Of a stretch of 64,000 nt of DNA, positions 61,392 through 64,000 are shown piece by piece; the stretch's first letter is position 1; each line of letters begins with the position of its first letter. The translations under genes and the position numbers were made by a program. The stretch is from Bradyrhizobium sp. SK17 (lineage in GTDB: Bacteria; Pseudomonadota; Alphaproteobacteria; Rhizobiales; Xanthobacteraceae). Location of the stretch: positions 3,735,001 to 3,799,000 of the forward strand of contig NZ_CP025113.1 in NCBI RefSeq assembly GCF_002831585.1, written 5' to 3'. Under the pieces are notes generated by a model. The model saw only the letters and a list, made by a program, of their open reading frames with translations. It was not told the DNA's origin and searched no databases.

Positions 61392-62627
61392 TCACGCGTC
61401 GCGCCGGCACGGCACGCTGAGGAAGCCGCGGAAGCGAACCCGGCCGCCGCGCACGGGTTCGCCGTCGAGCACATAGTTCGGGAGGCGCTTCAGGAAACGC
61501 GAGATCGCGATGGCGCCTTCGAGACGCGCCAGCGCCATGCCGGCGCATTGATGCGCGCCGGTGCCGAAGGCGAGGTGGCGGTTCGGCGTGCGTGCGACGT
61601 TGAAGCCTTCGGGATCGGAGAATTGCGCGGGATCGCGGTTGGCGGCGCCGATGCACAGCGTGACCAGCGTACCAGCCGGCATCTTGATGCCGCCGAGCTC
61701 GGTCTCTTCCACGATCATCCGGTTGCCGAGCTGGTTCGAGCTTTCGTAGCGCAGCATCTCCTCGACCGCGGCCTTGATCAGATCGGGCTGCGCGATCAGC
61801 CGCTGCTTCTCCTGAGGGTACTGGGTGAGCGTCACCAGACCGTTGCCGATCAGGTTGGTCGTGGTCTCGTGGCCGGCATTGAGCAGGAAGATGCAGTTGT
61901 GCAGCAGTTCCTTCGAGGTCAGCCGCTCGCCATTGTCCTCGCCATTACCTTCTCCTCGGATCAATCGGGTCAGCACGTCGCGCTCGGGATTGCCCGGCCT
62001 GGCGCGGCGGCGTTCCACCAGGGTTTCGAGATAAGCAAGGAAATCCTTCACTGCGGCGTTGCCGCGATCGAACGCCTCCTCGCTGATGACGGGCTCCAGC
62101 GCGCCCAGGATCGCCAGCGACCAGTCGCGCAGCGGCTCGCGCTCGTCGTGCGGCACGTCGAGCAGATTGCCGATCACCTCGACCGGAATGGCCGAGGCGA
62201 AGTCGCCGATCAGCTCGAAGCGGTCTCGGGTCTCGATCCGGTCGAGCAGGCTGTCGACCAGCGCGATCAGGTCCGGCTCCATGCCGGCGATCGCGCGCGG
62301 CGACAAGGCGCCCATGATCAATCGACGCACGCGGGTATGCGCCGGCGGGTCGTTGAAGACGAGGCTCGTGGTGTGGTGCTCGTAGAGCAGCGAGGCGCCG
62401 TATTTCGGCAAGAACTCCTTCTTCTTGTCGGAGGAGAACGTCTTGGTGTTCTTGTAGGCGGCGATGAGATCGTCGTAGCGGGTGAGAAAATAGCAGCCGT
62501 TCGGCAACCGCTTGACCGGCGCGTGTTCGCGCAGCGCGCGATAGGTCGGGTAGGGGTCGGCGTAGAAGTCCGGCGTCAGCTTCTCCAGGTCGAAACCATC
62601 AGCCAGCTCGCGCGCGTGCCCATCCAT
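61392..62627 (-). CDS. Cytochrome P450
   Basis: A 411-residue soluble bacterial P450. The I-helix oxygen-binding motif is LLNAGHETTTN, the ExxR of the K-helix is EEMLRYES, and the haem-ligand loop is FGTGAHQCAGMALARLE with the Cys. Substrate is unknown. The ATG at 62627 is used; a longer frame adds no family sequence. No ferredoxin gene is adjacent. It shares a transcript with a potassium-channel gene and is divergent from a split ThDP enzyme. Confidence 0.88.
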   Translation of the reverse strand: MDGHARELADGFDLEKLTPDFYADPYPTYRALREHAPVKRLPNGCYFLTRYDDLIAAYKNTKTFSSDKKKEFLPKYGASLLYEHHTTSLVFNDPPAHTRVRRLIMGALSPRAIAGMEPDLIALVDSLLDRIETRDRFELIGDFASAIPVEVIGNLLDVPHDEREPLRDWSLAILGALEPVISEEAFDRGNAAVKDFLAYLETLVERRRARPGNPERDVLTRLIRGEGNGEDNGERLTSKELLHNCIFLLNAGHETTTNLIGNGLVTLTQYPQEKQRLIAQPDLIKAAVEEMLRYESSNQLGNRMIVEETELGGIKMPAGTLVTLCIGAANRDPAQFSDPEGFNVARTPNRHLAFGTGAHQCAGMALARLEGAIAISRFLKRLPNYVLDGEPVRGGRVRFRGFLSVPCRRDA

Positions 62628-62832
62628 GGCGACTCCAACCCAATTAGTTTCATTTGCAACTATCGTAAGCGGCGGGCGGCCGCCGCGCAACACATTATGG
62701 AAGTATCGGGAGCGGCGCGACGCCCTCGGCGTGGTGCGAATATATCGCAGAGCCATATGCGGTTTTGCGCTTTGATGAAGCGCGTGCGTCCCACTACAGT
62801 CGCGGCCAATCAACAGAGAGCCGGAAACGCCA

Positions 62833-63366
62833 ATGCATGCCCGTGCCGAGACCGCGGCCTCCTGGCCGGAGGAGATCTTCTCGATATTGCAGCGCTTCGA
62901 GGTGCGTCAGGTGCCTTACGTGCCGGATGCCGGGCATTCGGAGCTGATCGAGCGGGTGCTGGGTTCATCCTCGATGCGCGGCATTGCGTTGACCACCGAG
63001 GAGGAAGGCGTGGCGCTGCTCGCAGGCGCCTGGGCGGGCGGCCAGCGCGGCGTGCTGCTGATGCAATCGAGCGGGGTCGGCAATTGCATCAACATGCTCT
63101 CGCTGGTGCAGATCTTCCGTCTGCCGTTTCTCACTTTGGTGACGATGCGCGGCGAATGGGGCGAGTTCAATCCCTGGCAGGTGCCGATGGGATCGAACAC
63201 GCAAGGCATCCTCGAACTGGCGGGGATCAAGGTGCTGCGCGCTTCGCGTCCTGATGAAGTGCGCGAAGTCGTCGAAGCCGGTGCGGCGCAGGCCTACAAC
63301 GCCTGCACGCCGACCGCCGTCCTGCTGTCGCAGCGTCTGATCGGGGCCAAGGTCTTCACCAAATGA
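62833..63366 (+). CDS. ThDP-dependent decarboxylase, alpha subunit (Pyr domain)
   Basis: A 177-residue protein with the ThDP pyrimidine-binding domain: LTTEEEGVALLAGAWAGGQRG contains the catalytic Glu. PYVPDAGHSELIERV is at the start and QSSGVGNCINMLSL after it. Two-subunit forms like this occur in sulfopyruvate and phosphonopyruvate decarboxylases. Its stop overlaps the next start (ATGA), so the two subunits are coupled. Confidence 0.85.
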   Translation: MHARAETAASWPEEIFSILQRFEVRQVPYVPDAGHSELIERVLGSSSMRGIALTTEEEGVALLAGAWAGGQRGVLLMQSSGVGNCINMLSLVQIFRLPFLTLVTMRGEWGEFNPWQVPMGSNTQGILELAGIKVLRASRPDEVREVVEAGAAQAYNACTPTAVLLSQRLIGAKVFTK

Positions 63367-63953
63367 GCAAAGCCAATCTCCTCGACCGCCGCGCCGTGGT
63401 TTCCGAACTGCTGAGGGATCGCAAGGGCGCCTTCGCCGTCGGCGGCCTCGGCGCCTCGACCTATGACATCGCCGCCGCCGGCGACCACGACCGCAATTTC
63501 TACCTCTGGGGCGGCATGGGCGGCGCCGTGATGATCGGGCTTGGCCTCGCGTTGGCGCAGCCGACGCTGCCGGTCGTCGTGATCACCGGCGACGGCGAGA
63601 TGCTGATGGGGATGGGGAGCCTCGCGACCGTCGCGCTGCAGCAACCCAAAAACCTCTCGATCATCGTGCTGGACAACGAGGCCTATGGCGAGACCGGCGG
63701 CCAGGCCAGCCATACCGGTGGAACCGCCGATCTCGTAGGTGTTGCAAAGGCGTGCGGAATCGGAGATAGCCGGGCAACCAGCACGATGGCCGAGGTCGAG
63801 GCTTTTGCCTCGTCTTTACAGAATGTTACGGCGGGACCTCGGTTCGCCAGCGTGAAGATTGACGGGGCCAATCTGGAACGGGTGCTGTCCAGCCGCGACG
63901 GCACCTACATCGTCAACCGCATCAGAGGGTCGATCGGACACACTCCGATATAA
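63363..63953 (+). CDS. ThDP-dependent decarboxylase, beta subunit (PP domain)
   Basis: A 196-residue protein with the ThDP diphosphate domain: VITGDGEMLMGMGSLATVA starts the GDG motif, and NLSIIVLDNEAYGETGG supplies the Asn and the Mg-binding loop. LWGGMGGAVMIGLGLALAQP precedes it. Together with the upstream subunit it should form one active site that decarboxylates a 2-oxo acid such as sulfo- or phosphonopyruvate. No gene for making such a substrate is in the window. Confidence 0.85.
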   Translation: MSKANLLDRRAVVSELLRDRKGAFAVGGLGASTYDIAAAGDHDRNFYLWGGMGGAVMIGLGLALAQPTLPVVVITGDGEMLMGMGSLATVALQQPKNLSIIVLDNEAYGETGGQASHTGGTADLVGVAKACGIGDSRATSTMAEVEAFASSLQNVTAGPRFASVKIDGANLERVLSSRDGTYIVNRIRGSIGHTPI

Positions 63954-64000
63954 AACGACTTCTGCGGTGCAATAGAACCTTGACTTTTGGTAAAGTGAGT

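Noticed and set aside
61029..63254. Open frame of 741 codons on the + strand
   Set aside because: It is antisense to the channel and P450 genes and overlaps the ThDP subunit, both of which carry clear active-site motifs. The frame itself has none.
1..64000. tRNA, rRNA, phage or transposase genes
   Set aside because: Read for T-loop motifs, conserved rRNA stretches and integrase or transposase signatures on both strands; none was seen.

Overview
The window is high-GC alphaproteobacterial chromosome, most probably Bradyrhizobium or a close Nitrobacteraceae relative. Three things point there: the pairing of a nitrate-transporter ATPase end with a single-domain globin, the large number of sugar-acid and aromatic catabolic genes with their own regulators, and several copies of an intergenic palindrome family (GTCGTCCCGG...CCGGGACCCATA) that I associate with that group. 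No rRNA, tRNA, CRISPR, transposase or phage gene was seen.

Layout. 1-0.7 kb: end of a nitrate ABC ATPase, then a globin. 0.8-6.6 kb: an SMP-30 lactonase, then an aromatic-acid locus (flavin hydroxylase, MarR regulator, gamma-resorcylate-type decarboxylase, AAHS transporter, DoxX). 6.6-14.7 kb: a leftward methyltransferase/aldehyde dehydrogenase/glutamine-amidotransferase group, a ModE-like regulator divergent from a second aldehyde dehydrogenase, an aldo/keto reductase and an EamA exporter. 14.9-19.5 kb: a glycine-rich autotransporter broken by one frameshift. 19.6-30 kb: alcohol dehydrogenase, SDR, two parts of an amino-acid ABC importer, PPK2, an FAH-family hydrolase, a cupin/carboxymuconolactone-decarboxylase/LysR module and a very His/Gly-rich LTXXQ protein. 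30-31 kb is a gene-free mosaic of repeats.

31-49.6 kb: an Lrp regulator divergent from a homodimeric 2-oxoacid dehydrogenase E1, an aldehyde dehydrogenase, and a sugar-acid block (SMP-30 lactonase, uronate-dehydrogenase-like enzyme, GntR/FCD regulator, IlvD/Edd dehydratase, TRAP transporter). Four copies of one TTATTGnCAATAA-like dyad lie in the two promoter regions of that block. Then follow a phosphatase/enoyl-CoA hydratase pair, a flavin reductase, two PfkB kinases and a VOC protein. 49.8-58.1 kb: a TetR regulator and a tightly packed operon (ABC importer, enolase-superfamily enzyme, Gfo/Idh/MocA dehydrogenase, DUF993 aldolase-like protein, sugar isomerase/epimerase). I cannot match this operon to a described pathway, and it is the best candidate here for a new system. 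58.2-64 kb: an FMN hydroxyacid oxidase, ornithine aminotransferase, a K+-channel/P450 pair and a split ThDP decarboxylase.

Three genes (aldehyde dehydrogenase near 10.95 kb, autotransporter near 17.17 kb, ABC ATPase near 52.68 kb) carry an apparent single-base frameshift in or beside a C run. In each the reading frame is restored by adding one C. That shared direction makes under-called homopolymers in the assembly at least as likely as real mutations.
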